64,000 nucleotides of DNA from Anaerocolumna sp. (GCA_029239975.1 JARBTX010000009.1:24581-88580); one strand, 5' to 3'. Counted from the first letter of the stretch, positions 9,098 to 19,400 are shown. Numbers and translations: made by a program. Notes: generated by a model from the letters alone, not told the origin.

Positions 9098-12000
9098 TTA
9101 CAATACATTATGAACAAATACATCAACTATATGAGGATCAAATTGAGTTCCTGCGTTATTAATTAGTTCTTCTATAGCTTCTTCTTTTGTTTTTGTTTTT
9201 TGGTATGACCTGTTTGCTGTCATTGCCTCATATGAATCAGCAACGGATATGATTCTTGCATACAACGGTATTTTTTCTCCTACTAATCCTTCTGGATATC
9301 CTTTACCGTCATATCTTTCATGATGATAAAGTACCGCTTCCGCTAAAGAAGCATATTCATCAACCGACTTTAATATTTGATAACTTGTTTCCGTATGGCG
9401 CTTTATAATTTCAAACTCTTCATCGGTTAATTTCTCAGTTTTGTTTAGTAATATTGGCGATATCATTACTTTTCCAATGTCATGAAGAACTCCTGCTGTT
9501 TTTACTTCTTGAATAGATTTATCATCCATTTGTAAAGCACGTGCAATATGTTCACAGTACCCAGACACTCTTTCCGTATGGATTTGTTCCTGATCATACT
9601 TTAGATTTATATTCTTTAATACTGTTTCAATTGTTTGACTTCTCATAAGCTTTCCATATTTAATCTTATCTTTATACATATTATTATCAGCTAATGTTAG
9701 AATTTCATCAATATCTTTACCTTTATCTTCCTTGATAGCATAACCCACGGCCAAAGAAACAATAATTGAATCTATTTTCTTCTTTGATGCCATTTCACTA
9801 ATTCTATTTTTTATACTACATGCTTTCGCATTATTGGTATTAGGCATAAGAATTATAAATTCATCACCACCCATTCTACCGATAACATCATTCACAGTAC
9901 ATAGTTCTTTTAATAATTCAGTGACACAATATATTAACTGATCTCCCGCTTTATGACCAAAAGCATCATTCGTGAGTTTTAACCCATTTATGTCTACAAT
10001 AAAGACAGCAAGTGGCATATTCCTTTCTATATCTATTTTAGAAATTGCATCTTCAATATACCTTCTGTTATAGAGCCCTGTGGAATGATCATGGAAAGAA
10101 AGATATTCAATTTGTTCTATTTTTTCTTTTTTTTCTGTAAAATCTCTAAATACAATTACTACTCCCTTAATATTGCCATCTTCATCTTTTATTGGTGCAG
10201 CACTATCTTCAATCGGAATTTCGTGACCATTTTTTGCAATTAGTATTGTATGATTGGCTAATTCATATATTTCACCAGTATCTAGAACTTTTTTAACAGG
10301 ATTTTCACATTGTTCTCCAGAAAATTCATTCATTATGTTAAATATACATTCAAATGGTTGATTAATTGCATCTCTCTGTTTCCATCCAGTCATTTTTTCT
10401 GCAACGGAGTTCATAACTTTTATTTTACCGTTATTATCTGTTGAAATGACTGCATCTCCAACGGAAAGAAGTGTAGTTCGAAATTGCTCTTTTTCTGCAT
10501 ATAACAATTTCTCCATTTTTTTCTTTAAGGAATTATCAATAAATGTTACAACCCCACCTATAATTTCACCGTTCTTATATTGTGGGTAAGCATTGTATTC
10601 TACATCAAAGTAAGAACCATCCTTTTTCCAAAAAATCTCACTCTCAACATGAATACCTTTCCCCAATTTTATGGAATTTAAAATATTACAATCATCAACT
10701 GGTGATAATTGTCCATTTAAGTAATGATGGTGTATTTTTATGTGTATATTCTCACCAACAATTTCATCTTGGGATTCATAATCTAATAATCGTATACCGC
10801 TTTGGTTGATAAATGTACAAAAACCATTTAGATCAATACCATATATGCCTTCTGCAGTTGAATCAAGTAGGATTTGTAATTCATTTTTTTTCTGCATTAT
10901 TTCAATGTTTGTTTCTTCTAAAATTACTTTTTGCTTTCTTCTTTCGACATTACTCCATATTCCGGTCATAAAAGCAGAAATCTGTTGTATATCTGTTTCG
11001 CTATAATCAATATTTTTATTTGATAAACATACTATAGATACAATTTGGCTATCTATCATAATAGGAACTATAATCATCCTATGTAACTTAATACAATCTC
11101 TCGATTCTTCTGCCTGGTCATATATAATATCTGTTTCATTATTAACGATAGATTTTTTATTCATAATTACTTTTTGCAAAATTTCTGTATTTTCAATAAA
11201 ATTTTTTAAGTAATTTATATCTTTTAAGCTATCTGTTATTCCATTAAGACAGGTTGCAGCAAGCGAAACTTCTTTCCTATCATAATTACAGAAATATATA
11301 ATTCCGTATAAGCTTTCTGTTAACATCAATAATTGTTGTAATACATAGTTCATATGGTCATCTAAATTAAGAAAATCTCTATGAAAAACATCAACCATAA
11401 TCGTATTTCTAAGAAGAATCTGTTCTACTTCACGAACATGTTTTATTTCATCCGTTATATCTTCGATGATTGCTCCGACACCATATTTATCATTTAGTAA
11501 CTTTATAGGAAACTTATTTGTTTTATAAATTCGACCGTTCCAGTTTACTTCAGCTATACTATTATCATTCTTTTTTAAAACCGCTTCATCTGTTTGCCTT
11601 TTTTGAGTAGCAAAACTACCTTCGCTAATCTCATAATCATCTTTGCCAAGTATATCATTTGAATCTAAGTTATAGAATTTTTCTAAAGATTTATTAATAA
11701 ATACATATTTAAAATTTTCATCCTTTAAATAAATCAGACGATTATCAGCATTTATAAAATTAGTAATTAACTCGTTTGAATTACGAAGCATTTTTGTCAA
11801 ATAAACTAACCTTTTATTTTTTTTAAAAAATAAGACTAAAAATATTAAAGTTATAAATAATGCTATTCCAATACTTATTATCAATATAGATGTAATTTTT
11901 TTATTTATTGTTTCTAACCTAACTCGGATCGTAACATCATGAATAATTGAAAATAGCATTTCTTTTGTACCTATTTTATATGGATAAGAATATACTTCTA

Positions 12001-12361
12001 CATTACGGATTTCACCGGAAGCTAACTTATGTTTAAACTCAAAAAAATTGCGTTTTTGTTTTATAGCCAATTGCATCTCGTTCGCAATTTCTACACTACT
12101 TAGTACATTAAGATTTGCAATATTCATTTTTGTTAATTCTTCCATTGAATATCCATAGAATTCTGCTGATGCTTGATTCGCATATACAATCTCACCAGTA
12201 CTTGGATCAACTAAAAGCATACTAGAGCCATGATTATCAAATATATTATAAAAATTTGGTTCTATTGATTCAGCTTGTACATATCTGCTAGATGATAAGA
12301 AAATAAGTATACCAAGAATACCTTTGATATAATTCCATTTCCTTATATATTTTTTTGTCAT
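9098..12361 (-). CDS. Membrane PAS-GAF-PAS-GGDEF-HD-GYP cyclic-di-GMP protein, copy 1
   Basis: Domain order over 1087 residues: N-terminal membrane/signal segment (12-30), PAS 1 (about 40-145), transmembrane helix (155-180), PAS 2 (195-310), GAF-like (320-480), PAS 3 and PAS 4 (490-735), GGDEF (740-900) and HD-GYP (905-1085). The diguanylate cyclase motif is intact (GRMGGDEFIILMPN). So is the phosphodiesterase site (VLHDIGKVMIS, HHERYDGKGYPEGL), so one protein could both make and degrade c-di-GMP according to PAS/GAF input. Start: ATG behind AAGGAAG. A Spo0E-like gene lies upstream, and a paralogue with the same partner is at 15990-18947. Confidence 0.93.
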   Translation of the reverse strand: MTKKYIRKWNYIKGILGILIFLSSSRYVQAESIEPNFYNIFDNHGSSMLLVDPSTGEIVYANQASAEFYGYSMEELTKMNIANLNVLSSVEIANEMQLAIKQKRNFFEFKHKLASGEIRNVEVYSYPYKIGTKEMLFSIIHDVTIRVRLETINKKITSILIISIGIALFITLIFLVLFFKKNKRLVYLTKMLRNSNELITNFINADNRLIYLKDENFKYVFINKSLEKFYNLDSNDILGKDDYEISEGSFATQKRQTDEAVLKKNDNSIAEVNWNGRIYKTNKFPIKLLNDKYGVGAIIEDITDEIKHVREVEQILLRNTIMVDVFHRDFLNLDDHMNYVLQQLLMLTESLYGIIYFCNYDRKEVSLAATCLNGITDSLKDINYLKNFIENTEILQKVIMNKKSIVNNETDIIYDQAEESRDCIKLHRMIIVPIMIDSQIVSIVCLSNKNIDYSETDIQQISAFMTGIWSNVERRKQKVILEETNIEIMQKKNELQILLDSTAEGIYGIDLNGFCTFINQSGIRLLDYESQDEIVGENIHIKIHHHYLNGQLSPVDDCNILNSIKLGKGIHVESEIFWKKDGSYFDVEYNAYPQYKNGEIIGGVVTFIDNSLKKKMEKLLYAEKEQFRTTLLSVGDAVISTDNNGKIKVMNSVAEKMTGWKQRDAINQPFECIFNIMNEFSGEQCENPVKKVLDTGEIYELANHTILIAKNGHEIPIEDSAAPIKDEDGNIKGVVIVFRDFTEKKEKIEQIEYLSFHDHSTGLYNRRYIEDAISKIDIERNMPLAVFIVDINGLKLTNDAFGHKAGDQLIYCVTELLKELCTVNDVIGRMGGDEFIILMPNTNNAKACSIKNRISEMASKKKIDSIIVSLAVGYAIKEDKGKDIDEILTLADNNMYKDKIKYGKLMRSQTIETVLKNINLKYDQEQIHTERVSGYCEHIARALQMDDKSIQEVKTAGVLHDIGKVMISPILLNKTEKLTDEEFEIIKRHTETSYQILKSVDEYASLAEAVLYHHERYDGKGYPEGLVGEKIPLYARIISVADSYEAMTANRSYQKTKTKEEAIEELINNAGTQFDPHIVDVFVHNVL

Positions 12362-12559
12362 ATAACACTTCCTTATAAGTACTGATTTTCAATTATATTC
12401 ACCTTTTTAGATCATATTAAACTATTATTTTTACCAATATTAGTACATATTATTTAAACATCCTTAAGCATGATTAAATAAACCCATTTTGGTCTTGCTA
12501 CATAGACTTCCATTCTATACCTATTAATATTAGAATGTTACGCTAAATTTAGATCGAAA

Positions 12560-12754
12560 CTAACTTCTATTGTAAAATTTATCTTCATGGTATTCTACAA
12601 TCAACACATCTAATATTCTACTTATTTTTGCTACTTCTTCATGATTAATATTTCCATTATAAAAACTAATCGTGTTATTAAGCTCACGTTTCATCTGATC
12701 AATCTTTTGTAACATATTATTTCGTGATTCAAAATCTGCAGTTATTTTTTGCAT
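12560..12754 (-). CDS. Spo0E-like sporulation phosphatase, copy 1
   Basis: The 64-residue protein is two antiparallel helices ending in SRILDVLIVEYHE, which matches the SxxLDxLIxxY signature of Spo0E-type aspartyl-phosphate phosphatases. In Bacillus such proteins dephosphorylate Spo0A~P and delay sporulation; here the target is inferred to be Spo0A or a related response regulator. The ATG has a GGAGGAG site. It lies about 200 bases upstream of the GGDEF/HD-GYP gene and repeats the arrangement at 18967-19155, about 60% identical by eye. Confidence 0.85.
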   Translation of the reverse strand: MQKITADFESRNNMLQKIDQMKRELNNTISFYNGNINHEEVAKISRILDVLIVEYHEDKFYNRS

Positions 12755-12900
12755 AGTTCTCCTCCTTCTACTTCTTCAACTGTTCATAAACTGATATATA
12801 TTTAGGCCAAATGTATGTTAAGTGTGTTAATCATACTATATCTGAATGACTAAATAATGACAAATTCAGACAAATTACTACTAATTTCAGTTATAAATTA

Positions 12901-12926
12901 AAAAAGACCGCATAAGCAGTCTTTTT
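12901..12926 (-). terminator. Terminator of the kinase/regulator operon
   Basis: AAAAAGAC and GTCTTTTT pair around a 10-base loop, overlapping the last codons of the response regulator gene and giving a T-run on the minus strand. Confidence 0.75.
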
Positions 12927-14064
12927 AAGTATTTATATCCTTTAATAACATATGATATATATTTATCGTTGTAATTGATGGGGTTACATCCAGCTCTCTT
13001 TTAAGTCTTTCTTGAAATATTTTAAACTGTCTTTTTAGTCCTGATTTATCATTTTTTACAAAATATGCTTGCATCAACAGACAATTAATTTCTTCATTAT
13101 ATTCATCTATTTTTTCAAGTTTTTTTAAGATAGTCAAAGCGATATAGTAATTTTTCTCCATAAGAAATTTATTACTTAATTCTTTTGCATAACTACAATA
13201 CATTGCAGTAAACCGTTCCTTTTCTGATAAAGACCATTGATATGCTTTATCTCCAAATAAATCACCTGTATACATAATCTCAATTTCAATTGCATCTTTT
13301 GTAACTAGATTATTAAAATCATCATTTAGATTAGTTACTTTATTTTCAAAATCAATAAAATCCACATAAATATTATTTAGCTCTAATTTATAGCATTGAT
13401 TACTGCTCTGTATAGCTTCTTTTAATCCATATGGTTGTAAAGATTTTCTTAACTTATAAATTGTTGTATTCAAATACATTTCTGCATTGCTTATCCCTAA
13501 ATCAGAAAATAAGTCTTCAATTATTTTCCACTTTGAAACAAACTTTCCTCTGTTAATTAATAAATACGACAGTAATTCTAAAGATTTTGAGGTAGGTAAT
13601 TTTATTACTTCTCCTTTGGGATTACGAATATCTAACCCACCAAAACATGAAATAGATATCAAATATTCCATTTGTTTTGGTTCTTGCAACATATTTATAT
13701 AATCTAGTTTTCTTCTAATTTTTTCTATTGTATCAATTAATCTCCTACTATTAACAGGTTTTAAGATGTAATCAAATGCATAAACCTCAAATGCATCCAA
13801 TGCATATTCCTTATGAGAAGTAATAAAAACAACTTTTATGCATTCCCTGTCTTTTAATACTCGCTTGACAAAATCAATGCCATTTTCTTCAGGCATATTA
13901 ACATCTATTAGTATAATATCTACATTGTTATCAGACAGCAAAAACTTTTCTGCCTCTTGGGAACATTGAAATGCACCTAGAATTTGAATATCTGAAATAC
14001 TATCAAGCATTCTTCTTAAATAAATTAACATGAATTCATCGTCGTCTATTATTACTACTTTCAT
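12925..14064 (-). CDS. Response regulator with winged-helix and BTAD (SARP-like) domain
   Basis: This 379-residue cytoplasmic regulator starts with a receiver domain (1-120): acidic pocket IIDDDEF, phospho-acceptor Asp in DIILIDVNMPEENG, conserved Thr/Ser in VVFITSH and Lys in YILKPVNS. Residues about 140-225 form an OmpR-like winged helix (KSLELLSYLLINRGKFVSKW) and 235-375 a bacterial transcriptional activation (BTAD) helical domain, the combination seen in SARP-type regulators. It is the partner of the histidine kinase immediately upstream (24-base gap). The ATG has an AGGAGG site. Target genes are unknown, but the neighbouring c-di-GMP genes are candidates. Confidence 0.9.
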   Translation of the reverse strand: MKVVIIDDDEFMLIYLRRMLDSISDIQILGAFQCSQEAEKFLLSDNNVDIILIDVNMPEENGIDFVKRVLKDRECIKVVFITSHKEYALDAFEVYAFDYILKPVNSRRLIDTIEKIRRKLDYINMLQEPKQMEYLISISCFGGLDIRNPKGEVIKLPTSKSLELLSYLLINRGKFVSKWKIIEDLFSDLGISNAEMYLNTTIYKLRKSLQPYGLKEAIQSSNQCYKLELNNIYVDFIDFENKVTNLNDDFNNLVTKDAIEIEIMYTGDLFGDKAYQWSLSEKERFTAMYCSYAKELSNKFLMEKNYYIALTILKKLEKIDEYNEEINCLLMQAYFVKNDKSGLKRQFKIFQERLKRELDVTPSITTINIYHMLLKDINT

Positions 14065-14088
14065 AATACCTCCTGGTATTTTTTACTT

Positions 14089-15477
14089 TTAAGTAATCTT
14101 CTCAGATGGTACTGAAATATAAAATGTACTTCCTTTGCCTACAACACTCTCAGCCCATATTTGTCCATCAATTCTTTGTATAAAATCCAATGATAAATGA
14201 AGTCCTATCCCTAATCCTTTTTCGCCTTCTGTCCCTAGAGATGATTTTACTTCTTTTTGATTAAATAGGTTTTGTAACTTACTAGGGCTAATTCCTATTC
14301 CATTATCTTGAATCGATATTATTATCCTTTTATTTTTTTTTTCAGTACTGATAGTAATAGTTCCTTCTTGTTTTGTAAATTTTATTGCATTATTAATAAT
14401 ATTTCTTAATCCTAATTCAAATAAATCTCGGTCTATAAATACACATATTTCCTGATCAACATCATTAACTACAATGAGTTTTTTAGCATTTATCTTACTG
14501 CGAAATGTATCAAGCATATCATAAACGATATCATATAATTCCCAATTACAACGATTGATAGTTAATCCTTTACTTTGGTTTTTACACCAATCTAAAAGAC
14601 CGTCTAACATGTAATATGTATTATTCATTTGACTTTTTACAGATTTAATAACTTTTACAGCGTCATTATTTAAGGGATCAAGATCGTATTCCAATAATTC
14701 CATCAAACTAATCATTGTTGACATCGGTTCCCGGACATCATGTGTGATTATCGTAAATAATTTATCTTTCATTTTATTAAGTTCAGATAATCTTAGATTT
14801 GATTCTTCTAGATCGAATTGCTGTAACTCAAGAACTCTTCTTTGTCTGGTATAAATCACTTTATTTTTCCATAAAATGACAGATAATCCAAAACCTATTC
14901 CTACTGCTGTTAATCCATTTACTCTGTTAGATAATAAAATTTTATCATTAAGTTGAGTGAATTGTAATGCATAATAATATAAACCATAAGCACTACTAAA
15001 AGCAATAGCAGCAAAGTAAGGTCTCATAAGGAATACAGCTGCATTAATAACACAAACAATTAAAAAAGGTGTTATATTTGACGTTACAAGTTGATCAATC
15101 ATAGTGATAATGATTCCTGAAAGGAAAATTATAGTAATAGTAATTGTTATTAACAATTTTATAAAAAAAAATGACTTTTTCTTAAAAAAAAAGCAAAATA
15201 CTAATAACAACCCCATATAAATTAGAATAGTTACGTGCGAAATCATAATTCCTGTTCGCCATCTCATCCCATTTGTAGTTATTATAGAATTATTACACCA
15301 AAAAATAAATATATGAAATAAGCTAACTGGTATTGCTATAAACGCAATACTGTGGAGTCGTTTGAAATTTTGAAAAATAATTTCGTTACAGATAGAACTA
15401 TTTTCTTTCATTATTTTCTCTAATTTCATTATTGCTAAAATGAACCAATTTACTTTTTGCTTTCTTTTCCATCTCAT
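14089..15477 (-). CDS. Membrane sensor histidine kinase
   Basis: Residues 40-210 hold about six hydrophobic helices, with very short loops and so no large external sensor domain. A coiled linker (215-240) leads to a HisKA helix pair with the H-box IITHDVREPMSTM (His about 248). The HATPase domain follows with the N-box IINNAIKF, G1 DNGIGISPS and G2 GEKGLGIGLHLS. It should autophosphorylate and pass phosphate to the BTAD regulator 24 bases downstream. A degenerate copy of its membrane-coding part survives at 19250-19400, showing that the gene was once duplicated. Confidence 0.9.
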   Translation of the reverse strand: MRWKRKQKVNWFILAIMKLEKIMKENSSICNEIIFQNFKRLHSIAFIAIPVSLFHIFIFWCNNSIITTNGMRWRTGIMISHVTILIYMGLLLVFCFFFKKKSFFFIKLLITITITIIFLSGIIITMIDQLVTSNITPFLIVCVINAAVFLMRPYFAAIAFSSAYGLYYYALQFTQLNDKILLSNRVNGLTAVGIGFGLSVILWKNKVIYTRQRRVLELQQFDLEESNLRLSELNKMKDKLFTIITHDVREPMSTMISLMELLEYDLDPLNNDAVKVIKSVKSQMNNTYYMLDGLLDWCKNQSKGLTINRCNWELYDIVYDMLDTFRSKINAKKLIVVNDVDQEICVFIDRDLFELGLRNIINNAIKFTKQEGTITISTEKKNKRIIISIQDNGIGISPSKLQNLFNQKEVKSSLGTEGEKGLGIGLHLSLDFIQRIDGQIWAESVVGKGSTFYISVPSEKIT

Positions 15478-15865
15478 AATCTAAAATCCTTCTTATACAA
15501 TATTAAATCTCTACCGTTCAAACCAAACTAACAAGGGTACATGCTATCCTTTATGGTAATCAAAATAACTGGACCCAGCAGAAATAATTTATTTTCTCTG
15601 TCCCAGTTCAACATAATTCCATTTATAACTATTTATTCTTTTACGACTATAGAGTGACCATTTCATAAACCTTTTATTTTATATATTATCCATAAATTGT
15701 AATAAATGTAATAATATTATATCTTCTATTCTTACAATTTACAAGAACATTTTATATTACATATAGTAAAATCATTAAAAAATCCTAATATGTACTGAGA
15801 AATGAATTTTTCGTTACTACTCATTACATGATAGGATTTTCTCATATTTTTTTGTATTATCGAAA
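15478..15865. other. 388-base gap: hairpin and fossil sequence only
   Basis: No gene is seen. From about 15660 the sequence resembles 19490-19740, including ACAATTTACAAGAAC and a long hairpin whose ends AAAATCCTA and TAGGATTTT lie at 15777-15842. The equivalent hairpin at 19673-19735 follows the hemerythrin gene, so this block looks like the duplicated downstream region of that gene. Confidence 0.6.
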
Positions 15866-15901
15866 TTAATTTGACCCTAAAGATATCAGAAAATCCTTAT
15901 G
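15866..15901 (-). pseudogene. Fossil 3' end of a second hemerythrin gene
   Basis: The codons from 15898 down to 15866 read KDFLISLGSN and stop, almost identical to KDFLISLGSK at the end of the intact hemerythrin (19760). Nothing upstream resembles the rest of the gene, because the second GGDEF/HD-GYP gene now ends 90 bases before it. It is a relic of the tandem duplication. Confidence 0.75.
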
Positions 15902-15989
15902 AATTCATGCAAAATAGTATAAATAGATTGGTAACTATAAATAGATATTAGCTAAGTACTCGTATGCATTTAGCTAATATCCATTTTAT

Positions 15990-18947
15990 TTACAGTACAT
16001 TATGAACAAAGACATCTACAATCTTAGGGTCAAATTGAGTACCTGCGTTATTAATCAATTCAGCTATTGCTTCATCTTTTGTTTTGATTTTTTGATATGA
16101 CCTATTTGCAGTCATCGCTTCATACGCATCAGCAACTGAAATAATCCTTGCATACAATGGTATTTGTTCTCCAACTAGCCCTTCCGGATAACCTTTTCCG
16201 TCATATCTTTCATGATGATAAAGAACCGCTTCTGCTATAGTGGCATATTCATCAACGGATTTTAATATTTGATAACTAGTTTCTGGATGGCTCTTTATTA
16301 TTTCGAATTCTTCATTGGTTAATTTTTCGTTCTTATTTAATAATGTCGGAGATATGGTTATCTTTCCAATGTCATGAAGAACTCCTGCTGTTTTTACATC
16401 TTGAATGGATTTTTCATCCAACTTTAAGGCTCGTGCGATACGTTCACAGTATCCAGACACCCTTTCAGCATGGATTTGTTCCTGATTATACTTTAGATTT
16501 ATATTTTTTAATACTGTTTCTATTGTCTTACTTCGCATAAGCTTACCGAATTTTATCTTATCTTTATACATTTCATTATCAGCTAGTGTAATAATTTCAT
16601 CAATATCTTTACTTACATCGTCCTTAACAGCATAACCTACTGCTATAGATACAATGATAGAATCAATTTTTTTCCTTGATGCCATTTTAACGATTCTATT
16701 CTTTACCTTGTTCGCTTTCGCGCCATTTGTATTAGGCATTAGGATTATAAATTCGTCTCCACCCATTCTACCGATAATATCATCTTCTGTACAATTCTCC
16801 TTTATTAGTTCAGCTACACAAAATATCAATTCATCGCCCATTTTATGACCAAAGGCATCATTTGTAAGTTTTAACCCATTTATATCTATGATAAAGACAG
16901 CAAGTGGCAAATTCCTTTCTATGTCTAATTTAGGGATTGCATCTTCGATATACCTTCTATTGTAGAGCCCTGTGAAATGATCATGAAAAGATAAAAATTG
17001 AATTTGCTCTATTTTTTCCTTTCTTTCAGTAAAATCTCGGAATACAATTACTACTCCCTTTATATTGCCATCTTCATCTTTAATTGGTGCAGCACTATCC
17101 TCAATTGGAATTTCACGACCATTTTTTGAAATTAGAATAGTATTATTGGCCAGTTCGAATGTTTCGCCTGTTTCTAGAACTTTTAAAGCAGGGTTTTCAC
17201 ATTGTACTTTAGTAAATTCATTCATAATGTTAAATACAGCATCAAATGGTTGATTCAATGCTTCCCTTTGCGTCCAACCGGTCATTTTCTCTGCAACGGA
17301 ATTCATAACCTTTATTTTACCATTATTATCTGTTGAAATGACAGCATCCCCAACTGAAAGAAGTGTAGTTCGAAATTGTTCTTTTTCTGCATATAATAAT
17401 TTTTCCATTTTTTTCTTTAAAGAGTTATCAATAAATGTTACAACCCCACCGATTATTTCATCATTCTTGTATTGTGGGTAAGCATTGTATTCCACATCAA
17501 AATATGAACCATCTTTTCTCCAAAATATATCATCTTCAACATGAATTCCTTCTCCCACTTTAATAGCATTTAAAATATTACAATCTTCTATCGGTGAAGT
17601 ACGTCCATCCATGTAATGGTGATGTATTTTTTTGTGAATGTTCTCACCAACTATATCATCTTGAGTTTCATAAGCTAATAACCTTATACCGCTTTGGTTG
17701 ATAAATGTACATAAACCATTAAGATCAATACCATATATCCCCTCTGCGGTTGAATCAAGAAGAGTTTGCAATTCATTTTTTCTTTGCATTATTTCTATGT
17801 TTGTTTCTTCTAAGATTACTTTTTGTTTTCTTCTTTCCACATCACTCCATATACCAGTCATAAAAGCAGAAATCTGTTGTATGTCATTCTCGGTATAATC
17901 AATGCCTTTATTCGATAAACAAACAATGGAAACGATCTGATTCTCTATCATGATAGGAACTATAATAATCTTGTGTAACTTAATACATTCGTTAGAAATT
18001 TTTTCTTGATCATCTAAAATTTCTGCTTCATTAATAACTATTGGTTTTTTATTCAAAATTACTTTCTGTATAATTTCTGTTTTATCAATAAAATTTTCTA
18101 ATGATTTGATATCTTTTAAGTTTTCCTTAATTCCATGAAAACAGGTTGCAGTAAGCGAAATCTCATTCTTATCATAATTGCAAAAATATATGATTCCATA
18201 CAAGCTTTCCGTTAACATTAATAATTGTTGTAATACATAGTCCATATGGTCAGATAAACTCTGAAAATCTCTCTGGAAAACATCAACCATAATCGTATTC
18301 CTAAGAAGGGTCTGCTCAACTTCACGGACATGTTTTACTTCATCGGTTATATCTTCTATAAATGCTCCTATACCATAATTTTCATTTAGTAATTTTATAG
18401 GAAACTTGTTTGTTTTATAAATTCTACCTCCTCTATTTACTTCAGCGATACGTTTGTCATTATTTTTTAAAACCGCTTCATCCGTTTGCCTTTTAAGAGT
18501 AGCAAAATAATCTTCACTAAACTCATAATCATCTTTACCAAGAATATCATCAGATTCTAAATCATAAAATTTTTCTAACGCTTTATTAACAAAAACGTAT
18601 TTATAATTCTCATCCTTTAAATAAATCAAGCGATCATCGGCATTAATAAAATTAGTGATTAACTCATTTGTATTATGAAGCATTTTAGTCAACAAAGTTA
18701 TTTTTTTGTTTTTTCTTAACATTATTGTTATAAATATTATTATGATAATTGCTCCGAAACAAATATATATTATATCTTTATTCATTGCTTCTAGCTTAGA
18801 TTGAATCGCAACATCATGATTATCGTATATATTATATAAATTTGTTTCACTTGATTCTGCTTGTACACGTTTCATGGTAGATAAAAAAAACATTATACCA
18901 ATAATACCTATAATAAATTTTATCTTTCGTATATTTTTGCTTGTCAT
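15990..18947 (-). CDS. Membrane PAS-GAF-PAS-GGDEF-HD-GYP cyclic-di-GMP protein, copy 2
   Basis: This is a close paralogue of the protein encoded at 9098-12361, with intact GGDEF (GRMGGDEFIILMPN) and HD-GYP (HDIGKITIS, HHERYDGKGYPEGL) sites. It is about 985 residues long because the first PAS domain has been removed in frame: copy 1 runs from DNHGSS through PAS 1 to HDVTIRVRLE, while copy 2 runs DNHDVAIQSKLE directly. It keeps its membrane helix, PAS 2, GAF, PAS 3/4 and output domains. The ATG at 18947 is preferred (AAGGAAG site); an upstream in-frame ATG would overlap the Spo0E-like gene. Loss of the outer PAS probably changed its input, not its chemistry. Confidence 0.92.
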   Translation of the reverse strand: MTSKNIRKIKFIIGIIGIMFFLSTMKRVQAESSETNLYNIYDNHDVAIQSKLEAMNKDIIYICFGAIIIIIFITIMLRKNKKITLLTKMLHNTNELITNFINADDRLIYLKDENYKYVFVNKALEKFYDLESDDILGKDDYEFSEDYFATLKRQTDEAVLKNNDKRIAEVNRGGRIYKTNKFPIKLLNENYGIGAFIEDITDEVKHVREVEQTLLRNTIMVDVFQRDFQSLSDHMDYVLQQLLMLTESLYGIIYFCNYDKNEISLTATCFHGIKENLKDIKSLENFIDKTEIIQKVILNKKPIVINEAEILDDQEKISNECIKLHKIIIVPIMIENQIVSIVCLSNKGIDYTENDIQQISAFMTGIWSDVERRKQKVILEETNIEIMQRKNELQTLLDSTAEGIYGIDLNGLCTFINQSGIRLLAYETQDDIVGENIHKKIHHHYMDGRTSPIEDCNILNAIKVGEGIHVEDDIFWRKDGSYFDVEYNAYPQYKNDEIIGGVVTFIDNSLKKKMEKLLYAEKEQFRTTLLSVGDAVISTDNNGKIKVMNSVAEKMTGWTQREALNQPFDAVFNIMNEFTKVQCENPALKVLETGETFELANNTILISKNGREIPIEDSAAPIKDEDGNIKGVVIVFRDFTERKEKIEQIQFLSFHDHFTGLYNRRYIEDAIPKLDIERNLPLAVFIIDINGLKLTNDAFGHKMGDELIFCVAELIKENCTEDDIIGRMGGDEFIILMPNTNGAKANKVKNRIVKMASRKKIDSIIVSIAVGYAVKDDVSKDIDEIITLADNEMYKDKIKFGKLMRSKTIETVLKNINLKYNQEQIHAERVSGYCERIARALKLDEKSIQDVKTAGVLHDIGKITISPTLLNKNEKLTNEEFEIIKSHPETSYQILKSVDEYATIAEAVLYHHERYDGKGYPEGLVGEQIPLYARIISVADAYEAMTANRSYQKIKTKDEAIAELINNAGTQFDPKIVDVFVHNVL

Positions 18948-18966
18948 AAAGAACACTTCCTTACAT

Positions 18967-19155
18967 TCAATTGCTGATTCTACCTTCATGATATTCAATG
19001 ATCAACATATCCAAAGATCTACTGATACTTACAATCTCATCATTACTAATATTTCCATTATAATAGCTTATCTTGTTATTAAGTTCATGTTTTAATTGAT
19101 TAATTCTGTGTAACATATTATTTTGTGATTCAAATTCTGTAGTTAGTTTTTGCAT
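18967..19155 (-). CDS. Spo0E-like sporulation phosphatase, copy 2
   Basis: This 62-residue paralogue of the protein at 12560-12754 has the same SRSLDMLIIEYHE signature and an SD GGAGG before the ATG. It ends only 19 bases before the second GGDEF/HD-GYP gene, tighter than in copy 1, so the two are probably co-transcribed. Its role is inferred to be dephosphorylation of Spo0A or another regulator, linking c-di-GMP signalling and the choice to sporulate. Confidence 0.85.
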   Translation of the reverse strand: MQKLTTEFESQNNMLHRINQLKHELNNKISYYNGNISNDEIVSISRSLDMLIIEYHEGRISN

Positions 19156-19249
19156 AGGTTTCCTCCTTCAAATTTCACGTTAGTAGTAAAATAAGGTTTC
19201 ATAGTAAATGTAACTGCAAAATAATTTATACAATAAGTGGTAATACATA

Positions 19250-19400
19250 GGATTTATAAATTGATCTATAGTTGTAATTGAGATTCTAGGCAATAATTAT
19301 AGTAATAGTAATTATTATTAATAAATTCATAAAAAAAAAGTTTCTTTTTTTTAGAAAATTTTTTTTATAATAAGAATCCCATAGATTTAGAGAACGAATC
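19250..19400 (-). pseudogene. Fossil of the histidine kinase membrane region
   Basis: This part of the 604-base gap between the hemerythrin and Spo0E genes aligns with 15100-15240 inside the histidine kinase gene. Shared text includes ATTATAGTAATAGTAATT followed by a TTATTAA stretch, a long A-run and a T-rich block. The frame is destroyed. The rest of 19156-19759 holds only AT-rich sequence and the hairpin at 19673. Confidence 0.6.

Noticed and set aside
12560-12754. Antitoxin or small regulatory protein of a toxin pair
   Set aside because: The SRILDVLIVEYHE signature and two-helix length fit Spo0E-like phosphatases much better, and no toxin gene is adjacent.
9098-18947. Possible misassembly giving two nearly identical GGDEF/HD-GYP genes
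   Set aside because: The copies differ throughout, one lacks a PAS domain, and the flanking fossils differ in decay, so they are true diverged duplicates.
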